Positions 37,402-46,022 of a stretch of DNA of 64,000 nt are shown here, one piece after another (the first letter of the stretch is position 1; every line of letters starts with the position of its first letter). Under the pieces are notes generated by a model, which searched no databases, had not been told where the DNA came from, and worked only from the letters and a program-made list of their open reading frames with translations. The position numbers and the translations under genes were made by a program. This DNA is from Phyllobacterium lublinensis (GTDB taxonomy: Bacteria > Pseudomonadota > Alphaproteobacteria > Rhizobiales > Rhizobiaceae): NCBI RefSeq assembly GCF_020164435.1, contig NZ_JAIUDQ010000004.1, positions 124,001 through 188,000 of the forward strand, given 5' to 3'.

Positions 37402-37551
37402 CGCAGGCGCTTTTCCTTTAGGCCGTAATCTCATGCACAGGATCAACAATGGTGCCTGAAAGGGCAAGACGATACGAGGAGAGCTGCGAAAGGCGGGATC
37501 TTCCACCCGGCCGGGTAGCGCGACACTGCTCGACAGACCACAGGACACTCA

Positions 37552-38049
37552 ATGGCTGACAAACGCGCTGACGTCGCAATCATCATGGGGAGCCAGTCCG
37601 ATTGGGCGACGATGCGCCACGCCGCCGAGACACTGGACAGTCTTGGCATTTCCCACGACGACCGCATCGTTTCAGCACACAGAACTCCCGACAGACTGGT
37701 CGAATTTGCCAAGGGCGCGCGCAATGCGGGCTTCAAGGTGATCATCGCAGGTGCTGGCGGTGCTGCACACCTGCCCGGCATGGCTGCTTCGATGACGCCT
37801 CTGCCGGTTTTTGGCGTGCCGGTGGAATCCAAGGCTCTCTCCGGACAGGATTCCCTTCTCTCCATCGTCCAGATGCCCGCGGGCATCCCCGTCGGTACCC
37901 TGGCTATCGGCCGTCCGGGCGCGGTCAATGCAGCCTTGCTGGCCGCGGCCGTTCTCGCCCTCAACGATGATGGCGTGGCGACGCGGCTTGACGAATTCCG
38001 GCAGGCACAAAGCGACAAGGTCGCGACGAGACCTTTTGACGAGGCGTAA
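37552..38049 (+). CDS. purE: N5-carboxyaminoimidazole ribonucleotide mutase
   Basis: Class I PurE, 165 aa, converting N5-CAIR to CAIR in purine synthesis. The active-site loop IMGSQSDW (11-18), SAHRTPD (41-47, with His43) and [11 protein letters not shown] are intact. It is followed after 2 bp by purK, the usual coupled pair. The leader upstream is GC-rich and potentially structured, but I could not match it to a known purine-pathway riboswitch. Confidence 0.96.
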   Translation: MADKRADVAIIMGSQSDWATMRHAAETLDSLGISHDDRIVSAHRTPDRLVEFAKGARNAGFKVIIAGAGGAAHLPGMAASMTPLPVFGVPVESKALSGQDSLLSIVQMPAGIPVGTLAIGRPGAVNAALLAAAVLALNDDGVATRLDEFRQAQSDKVATRPFDEA

Positions 38050-38051
38050 TT

Positions 38052-39125
38052 ATGATTTCTGCAGGATCGACGATCGGTATTATCGGCGGTGGCCAGCTCG
38101 GGCGAATGCTGGCCATGGCAGCGGCGCGTCTCGGCTATAGAACCGTCATTTTGGAACCGCAGGCGGATTGTCCCGCCGCCCAGGTCGCCAATGAGCACAT
38201 TGTGGCGTCCTATGATGATCCCAATGCACTCGAGCAACTGGCCGAGCTCAGCGATGTCATCACCTACGAATTTGAGAATGTCCCGGTGGATTCAGCAGAG
38301 CTTCTCAATGAAAGCAAGACGGTCTTTCCCCCGCCAGAAGCCTTGAAGGTCTCCCAGGATCGCGTCGCCGAGAAGCGTTTTCTCAACAAGGCGGGCATCC
38401 AGACCGCACAATGGCGCATCGTGGAAAATGAAGGGGATCTTGAGGCCGCATTGCTGGCCTTCGAGGGCAAGGGTATCCTGAAGACGCGCCGCTTCGGCTA
38501 TGATGGCAAGGGGCAGATCAAGTTCACCGGTGCAAAGGGTGAAAACGCCAAATCCGGCTTTGCCGCTATCGGTAGCGTGCCTTCTATCCTCGAGTCGCTT
38601 GTTGATTTCACACGCGAGATTTCGGTGATTGCAGCCCGCGACGCAGCGGGAGACATCAGGGTCTATGATATTGCCGAGAATGTGCACAAGGACGGTATTC
38701 TGGCGACCTCGACCGTTCCTGTCTCGGTTTCCTCGACGATTGCCGGGCTCGCCGCCGATTCTGCGCGCAAGCTGCTCGAGGGGCTGGCCTATGTCGGCGT
38801 CGTTGGCATGGAATTCTTCGTGCTCGCCAATGGCACCTTGCTCGCCAATGAATTTGCGCCGCGCGTCCATAATTCAGGTCACTGGACGGAGGCAGCCTGT
38901 GCCGTGTCGCAGTTCGAACAGCACATCAGGGCAATTGCCGGCTTGCCGCTGGGCGACACGAGGCGCCATTCCGATTGTGTCATGGAGAACCTGATCGGCG
39001 ATGATGTCGACAGGGTGCCGGAATTGCTGCAGGAAAGTGGTGCGGTCGTACACCTCTATGGCAAGGCTGAAGCCCGCCCGGGTCGGAAGATGGGACACGT
39101 AACCCGGATAACCAAACGCCGCTGA
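38052..39125 (+). CDS. purK: N5-carboxyaminoimidazole ribonucleotide synthase
   Basis: ATP-grasp enzyme of 357 aa that makes N5-CAIR from AIR, bicarbonate and ATP. The N-terminal fold has TIGIIGGGQLGRMLAMAAAR. The ATP-grasp strands ILKTRRFGYDGKGQ and LANEFAPRVHNSGHWT are present, and the C terminus ends GKMGHVTRITKRR. It starts 2 bp after the purE stop, so the two are translationally coupled. Confidence 0.96.
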   Translation: MISAGSTIGIIGGGQLGRMLAMAAARLGYRTVILEPQADCPAAQVANEHIVASYDDPNALEQLAELSDVITYEFENVPVDSAELLNESKTVFPPPEALKVSQDRVAEKRFLNKAGIQTAQWRIVENEGDLEAALLAFEGKGILKTRRFGYDGKGQIKFTGAKGENAKSGFAAIGSVPSILESLVDFTREISVIAARDAAGDIRVYDIAENVHKDGILATSTVPVSVSSTIAGLAADSARKLLEGLAYVGVVGMEFFVLANGTLLANEFAPRVHNSGHWTEAACAVSQFEQHIRAIAGLPLGDTRRHSDCVMENLIGDDVDRVPELLQESGAVVHLYGKAEARPGRKMGHVTRITKRR

Positions 39126-39191
39126 CCGGATGGCATCGACAATAAATGCGGGGTTTGATCCAGAATCACCACATGAATCGTAAGCCGGGTG

Positions 39192-39220
39192 TTGACATTG
39201 GAGGCAATCCTTGGCTATTT
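39192..39220 (+). promoter_or_regulatory. Strong sigma-70-type promoter upstream of rpmJ
   Basis: TTGACA at 39192-39197 and CTATTT at 39215-39220 with an exact 17-bp spacer, close to the alphaproteobacterial CTTGAC-N17-CTATAT consensus. Transcription would begin near 39227. Confidence 0.65.
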
Positions 39221-39238
39221 CCCCGCAACGTGTTTCCG

Positions 39239-39263
39239 GCGCGCTCCAAGGCGCGCTTTTTAT
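39239..39263 (+). terminator. Terminator-like hairpin in the rpmJ leader
   Basis: GCGCGC-TCCAAG-GCGCGC followed immediately by TTTTTATT. It lies about 12 nt downstream of the predicted transcription start and 39 bp before rpmJ. It could be an attenuator, or the distant purK terminator. Confidence 0.65.
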
Positions 39264-39301
39264 TGGTGCCCGGTTTCGGGCGTAAAGATACCGGTGCTGA
39301 A

Positions 39302-39427
39302 ATGAAGATCAAGAATTCCCTCAAGGCTCTCAAGGGCCGCCATCGTGACAATCAGCTGGTCCGTCGCAAGGGCCGGATGTACATCATCAACAAGACTGCT
39401 CCGCGCTTCAAAGCACGCCAGGGCTGA
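39302..39427 (+). CDS. rpmJ: 50S ribosomal protein L36, zinc-free type
   Basis: A 41-aa basic protein, [20 protein letters not shown]... [13 protein letters not shown]. It belongs to the type B (YkgO-like) L36 that lacks the zinc-binding Cys/His set of the standard protein. In Hyphomicrobiales this appears to be the usual L36 form. It has its own strong promoter and a terminator-like leader hairpin. Confidence 0.93.
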   Translation: MKIKNSLKALKGRHRDNQLVRRKGRMYIINKTAPRFKARQG

Positions 39428-39488
39428 TCTTACCGTCTCACGGTTATTTGCATTTGACGTTTCGCTGATACGGACTACCATCCGTATC

Positions 39489-40097
39489 ATGCGGAGCGTT
39501 TTTGTATTTGCGGTTGGGGGAGTGCTGGCGATAACGCCGGCGCTTGCCGTTGCGCAAGAGCAGGGGCCTGTCCAGCAGCAGGCTGCGCTACCGAACCAGA
39601 CATTGGCGCAGAAGCGAGCCGCGCGGCTCGATGAACTGTTTGCTTCGCTCAAACGCGAAAGCAACGAAGTCAAGGCAGCGCGAATTGCCTCGCTCATCCA
39701 GAACCAATGGCAGAACTCCGGAAGCGCTACCGTCGATCTGATGATGGCCTGGTCAGCCAAGGCCATGGAAGACAAGAAGTATTCCATGGCGCTGGATTTT
39801 CTCGACCAGGTGGTCGTAATGAAGCCGGACTATGCCGAAGGCTGGAACCGGCGGGCAACCCTGCATTTCATGATGAACGATTATGGGCGATCCATGGCTG
39901 ATATCCAGCGGACGCTGTCGCTCGAGCCGCGCCACTTCGGGGCACTTTCGGGGATGGCTGCGATCCTGAAGGATACCGGGCGCAAGGAAGCAGCGCTTGA
40001 GGCTTTCGAACGGGTTCTGACTGTCTATCCGATGCTGCGCGCGGCGCAGGCCCAGGCAGGCGAGCTCGCCGATGAACTCACCGGCCAGCGCACCTGA
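39489..40097 (+). CDS. Exported TPR protein
   Basis: A 202-aa protein with a signal peptide (MRSVFVFAVGGVLAITPALA, cleavage near AVAQEQ, residue 23). At least three TPR-like helical pairs follow, including MALDFLDQVVVMKPDYAEGW and SMADIQRTLSLEPRHFGALS, then AALEAFERVLTVYPML. Probably a periplasmic scaffold; partner unknown. The start is placed at 39489 because it begins the signal peptide. Convergent with pyk. Confidence 0.8.
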   Translation: MRSVFVFAVGGVLAITPALAVAQEQGPVQQQAALPNQTLAQKRAARLDELFASLKRESNEVKAARIASLIQNQWQNSGSATVDLMMAWSAKAMEDKKYSMALDFLDQVVVMKPDYAEGWNRRATLHFMMNDYGRSMADIQRTLSLEPRHFGALSGMAAILKDTGRKEAALEAFERVLTVYPMLRAAQAQAGELADELTGQRT

Positions 40098-40140
40098 CAC
40101 ACGCGCCTACGCATCTTTTTCACGCAAGAGTAGAGATTTT

Positions 40141-40167
40141 GGGACAAGAATCGCACATTCTTGTCCC
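40141..40167. repeat. 11-bp perfect inverted repeat between the TPR gene and pyk
   Basis: GGGACAAGAAT and ATTCTTGTCCC with a 5-nt loop stand between convergent genes. There is no T-run in the right place for either transcript, so if it terminates, it does so without a classical U-tail. Confidence 0.45.
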
Positions 40168-40185
40168 GAATCGAGGGTTTCCCGA

Positions 40186-41622
40186 CTAAATTCCCGTCAG
40201 GCCATCCGAGCCGATATAGGCGATGCGCAGCATGTTGGTCGAACCGGGCGTACGCAACGGTACGCCTGCCGAAATGATGATGCGGTCGCCGGGATTGCCG
40301 AACTCTTCCTGATAGGCGATGTGGCAGGCGCGATCGACCATGTCATCGAGGTCGCTCGCATCTTCCGTTACAACGCAGTGCAATCCCCAGACGAGCGAAA
40401 GCTTGCGCGCCGTCTCGACCACCGGCGACAGGGCAATGATCGGCAGGAGCGGGCGTTCACGCGCTGCGCGCAGGCCCGTTGTGCCCGAGGCGGTGTAGGT
40501 GACGATGGCCGAGAGGTTGAGCGTTTCAGCGATCTGGCGGGCGGCAAGCGAAATGGCATCGGCACCGGTGGCGTTTGGCTCCGGTCGCTGGGCATGGATG
40601 ATGCCCGGATAGTTCGGATCGCGCTCGACCTCTTCGGCCACGCGGGCCATCGTCGAGACGGCCTCGACCGGGTATTCGCCGGCTGCGGATTCGGCTGAGA
40701 GCATGACGGCGTCGGCACCTTCAAACACCGCCGTTGCGACGTCGGAGACTTCGGCGCGGGTGGGAACGGGGGCGGTGATCATCGATTCGAGCATCTGCGT
40801 TGCAACGACCACCGGCTTGCCGGCCCGCCGGCACGCACGGATGATCTGCTTCTGGATGCCTGGCACCGATTCCAGCGGCATCTCGACGCCGAGATCGCCG
40901 CGCGCCACCATGAGCGCGTCGGAAAGCTCGATGATTTCATCGAGACGCGCAACAGCCTGGGGCTTTTCAATCTTGGAAAGCAGGGCAACGCGGCCGCGCG
41001 AAATCTTGCGGACTTCCGCAAGATCCTCCGGCCGCTGGATGAAGGACAGGGCCACCCAGTCAATTTCTTCCTGCAGGACGGCATCGAGGTCGCGCCGGTC
41101 TTTTTCGGTCAGGGCGCCGACGCCGAGCGTCGTGTCGGGCAGGCTGACGCCCTTCTTGTCCGAGATCCTGGTGCCGGAGACGACGCGGCAGCGGATCGAC
41201 TTGCCGTCAGAGGCTTCGGCGACAAGGGCAAGCTTGCCATCATCGATCAGCAGGCGATGACCGGGCTCCACCGCCTCGAGGATTTCCGGATGCGGCAGGA
41301 ACACGCGGTTATTGTCGCCAAGCTCATCAAGGTTGTCGAGCGTGAAGGTCTGGCCCGGCACGAGGTCGACCTTGCTATCCTTGAACTTGCCGACGCGCAG
41401 CTTCGGCCCCTGGAGGTCAGCGAGAATACCGATCGGACGGCCGAGGCTCTTTTCCACGGTGCGAATGCGGCGGACAAGTTCGCGCATGAGGTCATGGCTG
41501 GCATGGCTCATGTTGATGCGGAACACATCGGCGCCGGCTTCGAACAACTTGCGGATCATCACCTCGTCGGAGGAAGCAGGACCCAGGGTGGCTAGAATTT
41601 TGACCTTACGGCGGCGTCTCAT
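40186..41622 (-). CDS. pyk: Pyruvate kinase
   Basis: Forms pyruvate and ATP from PEP; 478 aa. The N terminus RRRRKVKILATLGPASSDEV, the barrel motifs FRINMSHA and LADLQGPKLRVG, the catalytic LLSKIEKPQAV (Lys) and MVARGDLGVEMPLE, and the MLESM segment are intact. The C-terminal domain binds effectors in relatives. The start codon overlaps the DUF1036 stop (ATGA), so translation is coupled to that gene. Convergent with the TPR gene. Confidence 0.96.
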   Translation of the reverse strand: MRRRRKVKILATLGPASSDEVMIRKLFEAGADVFRINMSHASHDLMRELVRRIRTVEKSLGRPIGILADLQGPKLRVGKFKDSKVDLVPGQTFTLDNLDELGDNNRVFLPHPEILEAVEPGHRLLIDDGKLALVAEASDGKSIRCRVVSGTRISDKKGVSLPDTTLGVGALTEKDRRDLDAVLQEEIDWVALSFIQRPEDLAEVRKISRGRVALLSKIEKPQAVARLDEIIELSDALMVARGDLGVEMPLESVPGIQKQIIRACRRAGKPVVVATQMLESMITAPVPTRAEVSDVATAVFEGADAVMLSAESAAGEYPVEAVSTMARVAEEVERDPNYPGIIHAQRPEPNATGADAISLAARQIAETLNLSAIVTYTASGTTGLRAARERPLLPIIALSPVVETARKLSLVWGLHCVVTEDASDLDDMVDRACHIAYQEEFGNPGDRIIISAGVPLRTPGSTNMLRIAYIGSDGLTGI

Positions 41623-42176
41623 TGAGGAGGGGTATCCGTTACAATTGGAGATGAGGGAGGATTTTCTTCCGTAAGCTGGACCATCCAGCTTGTCTGCTCG
41701 CCGGTATCATACTCCTGAAAGCCGGAGCGCTGAAATCCGCGCGCGAAGCAGTCGTTGATGCCGGTAATCTTGAACTGGTTTTCGGCCACGCACATGTTGA
41801 CCTTGCCATCCCAGCGGCCGCCGCTTTGCGCATCCTCCGCATAGAGATAGTAGTAGCGCGAGGTCAGCGGCCCGACGACCAGCGTCGTGCAGGATGAGGC
41901 ATTGACATGCCACCAGCCTTCGGTGATCCAGCCCGTCTTTGCCCGGTAACCGAGGGCGACGCCGACAAGGTTCTGCGTGGTGTTGCACACGCGGAAATCG
42001 GCGTGGGCCTTATCGGGGGCCAAAAAACTGCCCGCTGCAAATATCAATAAAAAAGCCACCAGAACGCTGAACCACCTGGCTCTGGCAGGTGGCGAGGAAT
42101 GGGTTGTACCCCACTCAGAGCTGCCTCCCATCTCCCCCATATGGGAGACCGAATTTGCATCGATCGTTCCGCTCAT
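41619..42176 (-). CDS. DUF1036 exported protein
   Basis: A 185-aa protein with a hydrophobic export signal at residues about 34-52 (RWFSVLVAFLLIFAAGSFLA) after an unusually long polar N terminus. The DUF1036 domain follows: ADFRVCNTTQNLVGVALGYR, ITEGWWHVNASSC, YYYLYAE, and further Cys pairs. A later ATG at 42140 or 42131 would shorten the N terminus to a more typical length. Its stop overlaps the pyk start by ATGA, a conserved rhizobial pairing. The fold is thought to be periplasmic; function unknown. Confidence 0.83.
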   Translation of the reverse strand: MSGTIDANSVSHMGEMGGSSEWGTTHSSPPARARWFSVLVAFLLIFAAGSFLAPDKAHADFRVCNTTQNLVGVALGYRAKTGWITEGWWHVNASSCTTLVVGPLTSRYYYLYAEDAQSGGRWDGKVNMCVAENQFKITGINDCFARGFQRSGFQEYDTGEQTSWMVQLTEENPPSSPIVTDTPPQ

Positions 42177-42218
42177 TTTTCACCGTAGGAAATTGGCCGA
42201 TACACTATTGCAGGCTTG

Positions 42219-42263
42219 TCTCCCCCCGTGCGGGGAAGATGCCCGGCAGGGCAGAGGGGGGTG
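42219..42263. repeat. Intergenic palindromic repeat (Rhizobiales type)
   Basis: C-rich and G-rich outer arms (CTCCCCCC... GGGGGG) enclose two inner hairpins, CCCC-GTGC-GGGG and TGCCC-GGCA-GGGCA. Sequences of this design (CTCCCC...GATGCCCGGCAGGGCAGAGGGG) are, from general knowledge, common interspersed intergenic repeats in Mesorhizobium and Phyllobacterium relatives. Confidence 0.65.
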
Positions 42264-42413
42264 CAGTGAAGCGGGCTTACCAATATTGCCTCCGTCCGTC
42301 TTTGCATTCCTTTTCGGGAGTTTCACATGCATTGTCAACGCGCTAATCGTTTGAATGCGAAGGTTCGTGCACGAGTGCGACAAAAGAATGATGGTTGCGT
42401 TGAAGGCAAAGGC

Positions 42414-43282
42414 ATGGAAGACAAAAAACAAGCCCGATTCATATTGAAAGAGCTTCGTTCAATGCCGTTCTCACCTTTTCATCGCGTCGATGGCGATCAC
42501 AAGCGCGGTCTTGTGCTGCTGGCCGACCACGCACGCCGCGATCTGCCGGAAGAATATGGATCGCTTGGCCTGCCCCCTTCCGAATTTGAGCGGCATATTG
42601 CCTATGATATCGGCGTCGAGAAATTGACGCGCCAGCTGGCGGCAATGCTTGGCGTTCCTGCAGTGCTTGGCGGGTTCTCGCGGCTGCTGATCGATCCAAA
42701 CCGCGGCGAGGACGATCCGACCCTGATCATGCGGCTTTCCGACGGGGCGATCATTCCTGGCAATAATCCTATGCCGGCCGAGGAACGCGAAAAGCGCCTC
42801 AACGACTTCTACCGCCCCTATCATGACGCAGTGGACCGCACGATTGCGGCGGTGGGCGCGGCGAGCGGCAAGGCACCGCTGGTCATCTCCATTCATTCCT
42901 TCACCGCTTTCTGGAAGACCACGCCGCGTCCCTGGCATGCGGGCATCCTGTGGGACAGGGATCCGCGCGCTGTCCTGCCGCTGCTTGAGGGGTTGCGGGC
43001 TGATCCGAAACTGGTGGTGGGTGACAATGAGCCCTATGACGGCGCCCTGCGCAACGACACCATGTTCCGGCACTGTATCGTTCCGGGTTCGCCCACGCCC
43101 TGATCGAAGTCAGGCAAGACCTGATTGCCGAAGAAAAGGGGATCGACGATTGGGCGAAACGCCTTGCGCCCATCCTTGAAGCCATCAATATCGATCCCGA
43201 TATCCATGTTGCAAGACAATACGGCTCACGCACGGGGCCGATTGACCAACCTTTTGCTCCGTCAATGCAGGAGACCATGTGA
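42414..43282 (+). pseudogene. N-formylglutamate amidohydrolase, broken by a single-base frameshift
   Basis: Residues from 42414 read as the formylglutamate amidohydrolase family (GLVLLADHARRDLPEEYGSL, HIAYDIGVEKLTRQLAAMLG, LIDPNRGEDDPTLIMRLSDG, SIHSFTAFWKTTPRPWHAG) up to a TGA at 43101. From about 43091 the conserved C terminus continues in another frame (HALIEVRQDLIAEEKGIDDW, then RLAPILEAIN and YGSRTGPID). It ends at TGA 43280-43282, overlapping the DUF1244 ATG as ATGA. One base is missing between about 43083 and 43091. The start could also be the ATG at 42462. It is a recent mutation or a sequencing error; no classic slippery site is seen. Confidence 0.85.
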
Positions 43283-43587
43283 TGACCGATCTTACCGACG
43301 AACAGCGAACCGCGCTGGAGGCTGCCGCCTTCCGCAGGCTGGTCGATCACCTGCGCGAGCGCAGCGATGTGCAGAACATCGACCTGATGAACCTTGCAGG
43401 CTTTTGCCGCAACTGCCTGTCGAACTGGTACCGCGAGGCCGCCGAGGTTTCGGGGATTGCGCTGTCCAAGGAGGAGTCCCGGGAAATCGTCTATGGCGAG
43501 CCCTATGCAGACTGGCAGGCGAAGCATCAGCGTGAAGCCAACGAGGCGCAGAAAGCCGCCTTCGAGGCGAGCAAGCCCTCCCATTGA
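43282..43587 (+). CDS. DUF1244 family protein
   Basis: A 101-aa protein with the strictly patterned core LVDHLRERSDVQNIDLMNLA... GFCRNCLSNWYREAA, including the CRNC pair that defines DUF1244 (a small helical, possibly metal-binding fold). The ATG at 43282 overlaps the stop of the frame-restored amidohydrolase gene. Function unknown. Confidence 0.87.
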   Translation: MTDLTDEQRTALEAAAFRRLVDHLRERSDVQNIDLMNLAGFCRNCLSNWYREAAEVSGIALSKEESREIVYGEPYADWQAKHQREANEAQKAAFEASKPSH

Positions 43588-43742
43588 GCCCTTTGCGGCC
43601 ATCAGGTGAGTTCATCCCATCACGATTGTTGTTACACAGCGTGTAGTTCTTGACTCCTGATGCACTGGTCGGGCATCGAAGCCGTTCGCGTGACTACCCC
43701 GAGTCGCACAACGGATTTTGACAAGAGAGCGGAGTTAAGAGC

Positions 43743-44006
43743 ATGGATGATTTGGCGGCGCAGGGCGGTGTCGAGGGTGTTGCAGCTGCGGAATTGAGGC
43801 AGTTCATCGAACGCATAGAACGCCTTGAAGAAGAGAAGACGACTCTCCAGGACGACATCAAGGAAGTGATGGCCGAGGCCAAGGGCCGTGGCTATGACAC
43901 CAAGATCATTCGCACGATCGTCCGCTTGCGCAAGAAGGACGCCAATGAGCGCAAGGAAGAAGAAGCGATCCTTGAGCTTTACATGAATGCGCTCGGAATG
44001 GTCTGA
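43743..44006 (+). CDS. DUF2312 (GapR-like) protein
   Basis: An 87-aa protein: [20 protein letters not shown], then [40 protein letters not shown] and [11 protein letters not shown]. This is the DUF2312 family, whose Caulobacter member GapR is a nucleoid-associated protein binding AT-rich or overtwisted DNA. The N-terminal coiled coil and C-terminal helix are intact and the length is standard. A bulged hairpin follows. Confidence 0.9.
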   Translation: MDDLAAQGGVEGVAAAELRQFIERIERLEEEKTTLQDDIKEVMAEAKGRGYDTKIIRTIVRLRKKDANERKEEEAILELYMNALGMV

Positions 44007-44022
44007 TCAACCGCTCAAACAG

Positions 44023-44057
44023 GATGGTTGAGTCCTGAATGGTCAGGACCAACCATC
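44023..44057 (+). terminator. Long hairpin after the DUF2312 gene
   Basis: GATGGTTG-A-GTCCTGA pairs with TCAGGAC-CAACCATC (15 bp with one bulged A, 4-nt loop), 16 bp after the stop. The T-rich segment lies only some distance further on. Confidence 0.6.
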
Positions 44058-44130
44058 GCAGCGATTCATTTCAATTGTTCAAATTAACCGGGCGGGATGG
44101 GTTCGAGGAGAACGGCGGCTGGCTTCGCGT

Positions 44131-44421
44131 TCAGGCGGCTTTGGCCGCCTTCTCCATCAGATAGACCAGGCCCGGTTCAACGATCCATTCCCCGGAGCGA
44201 AGGGATTCGACGTTGAAACGTCCGTCGCTGTAGCGCGGTGCGATACCGGCAAAGTGATAACGCGATCCGTTTCCGTCCACCACTGTCTCCGCAATTGGCG
44301 TTCCATCGATGTGGCCGATGATCCCGCCTTCCGACGTGACACGGGTGAGTAGGAAGTACTCCATCGGAAGATTTCGGCTAACTTTTGGGTTAAGTGCAAG
44401 GCCGGTCTTAGTTTTACGCAT
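44131..44421 (-). CDS. Hypothetical protein (about 96 aa)
   Basis: The minus-strand frame reads MRKTKTGLALNPKVSRNLPM then EYFLLTRVTSEGGIIGHIDG and a beta-rich remainder (GSRYHFAGIAPRYSDGRFNV, WIVEPGLVYLM). The start is uncertain: the ATG at 44421 has a weak GGTGATG upstream, an ATG at 44364 begins the better-looking part, and longer versions reach 44505. No family recognised. It looks coding from its regular amphipathic pattern. Confidence 0.5.
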   Translation of the reverse strand: MRKTKTGLALNPKVSRNLPMEYFLLTRVTSEGGIIGHIDGTPIAETVVDGNGSRYHFAGIAPRYSDGRFNVESLRSGEWIVEPGLVYLMEKAAKAA

Positions 44422-44711
44422 TTCATCACCAATTGAATGCATCCTGGCGGCTGTAAAGGTAGGTGCTCGCCGCAGAACAAGCGCCTGAGATATGCATGGC
44501 GGCATAGGAAATCGATACGAAATCGATCAAACTGCATAAATTTTCCATGTGGCATCATCGGGCAGCGACGTATGGGGATGTCGCAATAGATGAGCGCTGG
44601 AGCGGATTTACGCACGCTGCCGAACACGGTAAAACAACCGGGGGAGGATACCATGTGGCAGACAGCTGTTGTGTTGCTGAACGTGCTCTTGGTAACAAAT
44701 TCACGAGCCAC

Positions 44712-46022
44712 ATGGGACAGGACGGATCAATAAAATTTTGGCGGGCGATGGCGGGGCTTGTCCTGCTCGTTTCCCTTGCTGGCTGCGTGGCGCAGCGTGA
44801 GACGCAGCCCGGTCCGGCGTCGCCAGCAATGCAAAGTACCCAGGCCGTCGAGTTACGCCAGAGTTCTGAGGCCTTCGACCTCCTCTACGTTACCGACCGG
44901 GCGCCGGTAACTGCTTCGGGCGGCAAATTGTCCTACGGTGCCGAAAGATCAATATTCCTGAGTTTCGGATCGGTGTCGGTCACCCCGACACACAATTCGC
45001 CCGCTGGTGAAACTGGATTGCGTGTAGGCACGGTTTCCGAGAGCGGACGGTTTCCGGCAACACCTTACGGTGTCGTGGCAACTGCGAACGGGCTGCGGCG
45101 CACGCCGGCGGCGGTCGCCGCCCATGAGCAGGCGGCCGCAGCGCTGCAGGCTGAAGTCACTCGTCGTCTCGCGACAGCCAAACGCAAGGAAGTCGTGGTC
45201 TTCATTCACGGATATGGCAATAGCTTCGAAGGCGCCACACGCTCCACAGGCGAGATTTGCAGGTCGCTGCAGAACCAGTTCGTCTGCATCGTCCTGACAT
45301 GGCCTGCCGGGGGCACCCGCGGCTTTTTCTTTGGCTACAACGTCGACCGCGAGTCGAGCGAGTTTGCAGTCGCGGACTTCAAGAAAGCCATTCGCATCAT
45401 CGCCGGAGCCAAGGGTGTCGAGCGGCTTCACCTCCTGGCGCACAGCCGCGGAACCGATGTGCTCGCGAATGTGGCTCAACAACTCGCCATCGAAGCCTAT
45501 GTGAGCCGATCCTCGCTTTGGCAGCGCTACAAGATCGCGAACTCGGTGTTTTTCGCCCCCGATATCGATCTCGATGTAGCTTCTTCCAAATTGTTCGCGT
45601 GGATATCGGACCCCGATCTTGCCTTCGGCAGCAAATCCAATCCAGGCACGTTTCCGTCTCAGGGCGCGATGCATCTTACGGTTTATTCGTCTCCCAGGGA
45701 CAAGGCGCTGGGCGCGTCAACGCTGCTCTTCGGCAGCGCCCTGCGGCTGGGACAGCTTGCTGCCGGCAGGATTCCCAAGGAAAGGAGCGAGGCGGCGGCG
45801 CAATGGGAAGGGGCCCATATGGGAGAACTGGTCGATTTCATAGAATATTCAGGCGGCCGCGGCTTTATCGGTCATAGCTATTTCCTGTCCGATCCGGCTG
45901 TCAAGGCGGACTTGGTCGCGCTTATCCGCGACAGACTGAAGGCCGGCGATCCCCGTCGCCCGCTCGTCGAGATCAAACGCCCGTTCTGGCGAATATCGGA
46001 TGTCCAGCAAGCCTCGCAATAA
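44712..46022 (+). CDS. Lipoprotein alpha/beta hydrolase, DUF900 type
   Basis: A 436-aa secreted hydrolase. The signal segment AMAGLVLLVSLAGC gives a lipid-anchored Cys25. The first conserved region LLYVTDRAPVTASGGKLSYG is typical of DUF900 proteins. It has the oxyanion region VVFIHGYGNSF (HGYGN 166-170), LTWPAGG, and the nucleophile elbow LLAHSRGTDVL with Ser245. The ATG at 44712 is chosen as nearest to the signal peptide; 44748 is possible. Substrate unknown. Confidence 0.82.
   Translation: MGQDGSIKFWRAMAGLVLLVSLAGCVAQRETQPGPASPAMQSTQAVELRQSSEAFDLLYVTDRAPVTASGGKLSYGAERSIFLSFGSVSVTPTHNSPAGETGLRVGTVSESGRFPATPYGVVATANGLRRTPAAVAAHEQAAAALQAEVTRRLATAKRKEVVVFIHGYGNSFEGATRSTGEICRSLQNQFVCIVLTWPAGGTRGFFFGYNVDRESSEFAVADFKKAIRIIAGAKGVERLHLLAHSRGTDVLANVAQQLAIEAYVSRSSLWQRYKIANSVFFAPDIDLDVASSKLFAWISDPDLAFGSKSNPGTFPSQGAMHLTVYSSPRDKALGASTLLFGSALRLGQLAAGRIPKERSEAAAQWEGAHMGELVDFIEYSGGRGFIGHSYFLSDPAVKADLVALIRDRLKAGDPRRPLVEIKRPFWRISDVQQASQ

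Noticed and set aside
37440..37551. ZTP (pfl) riboswitch before purE
   Set aside because: The GACTGGCG-like 5' block and CCGCCTGGGC-like 3' block that I associate with the motif are missing, so only a generic structured leader is claimed.
43083..43103. Programmed ribosomal frameshift in the amidohydrolase gene
   Set aside because: A -1 shift is needed, but no X-XXY-YYZ slippery heptamer or following stem was seen, so mutation or sequence error is more likely.
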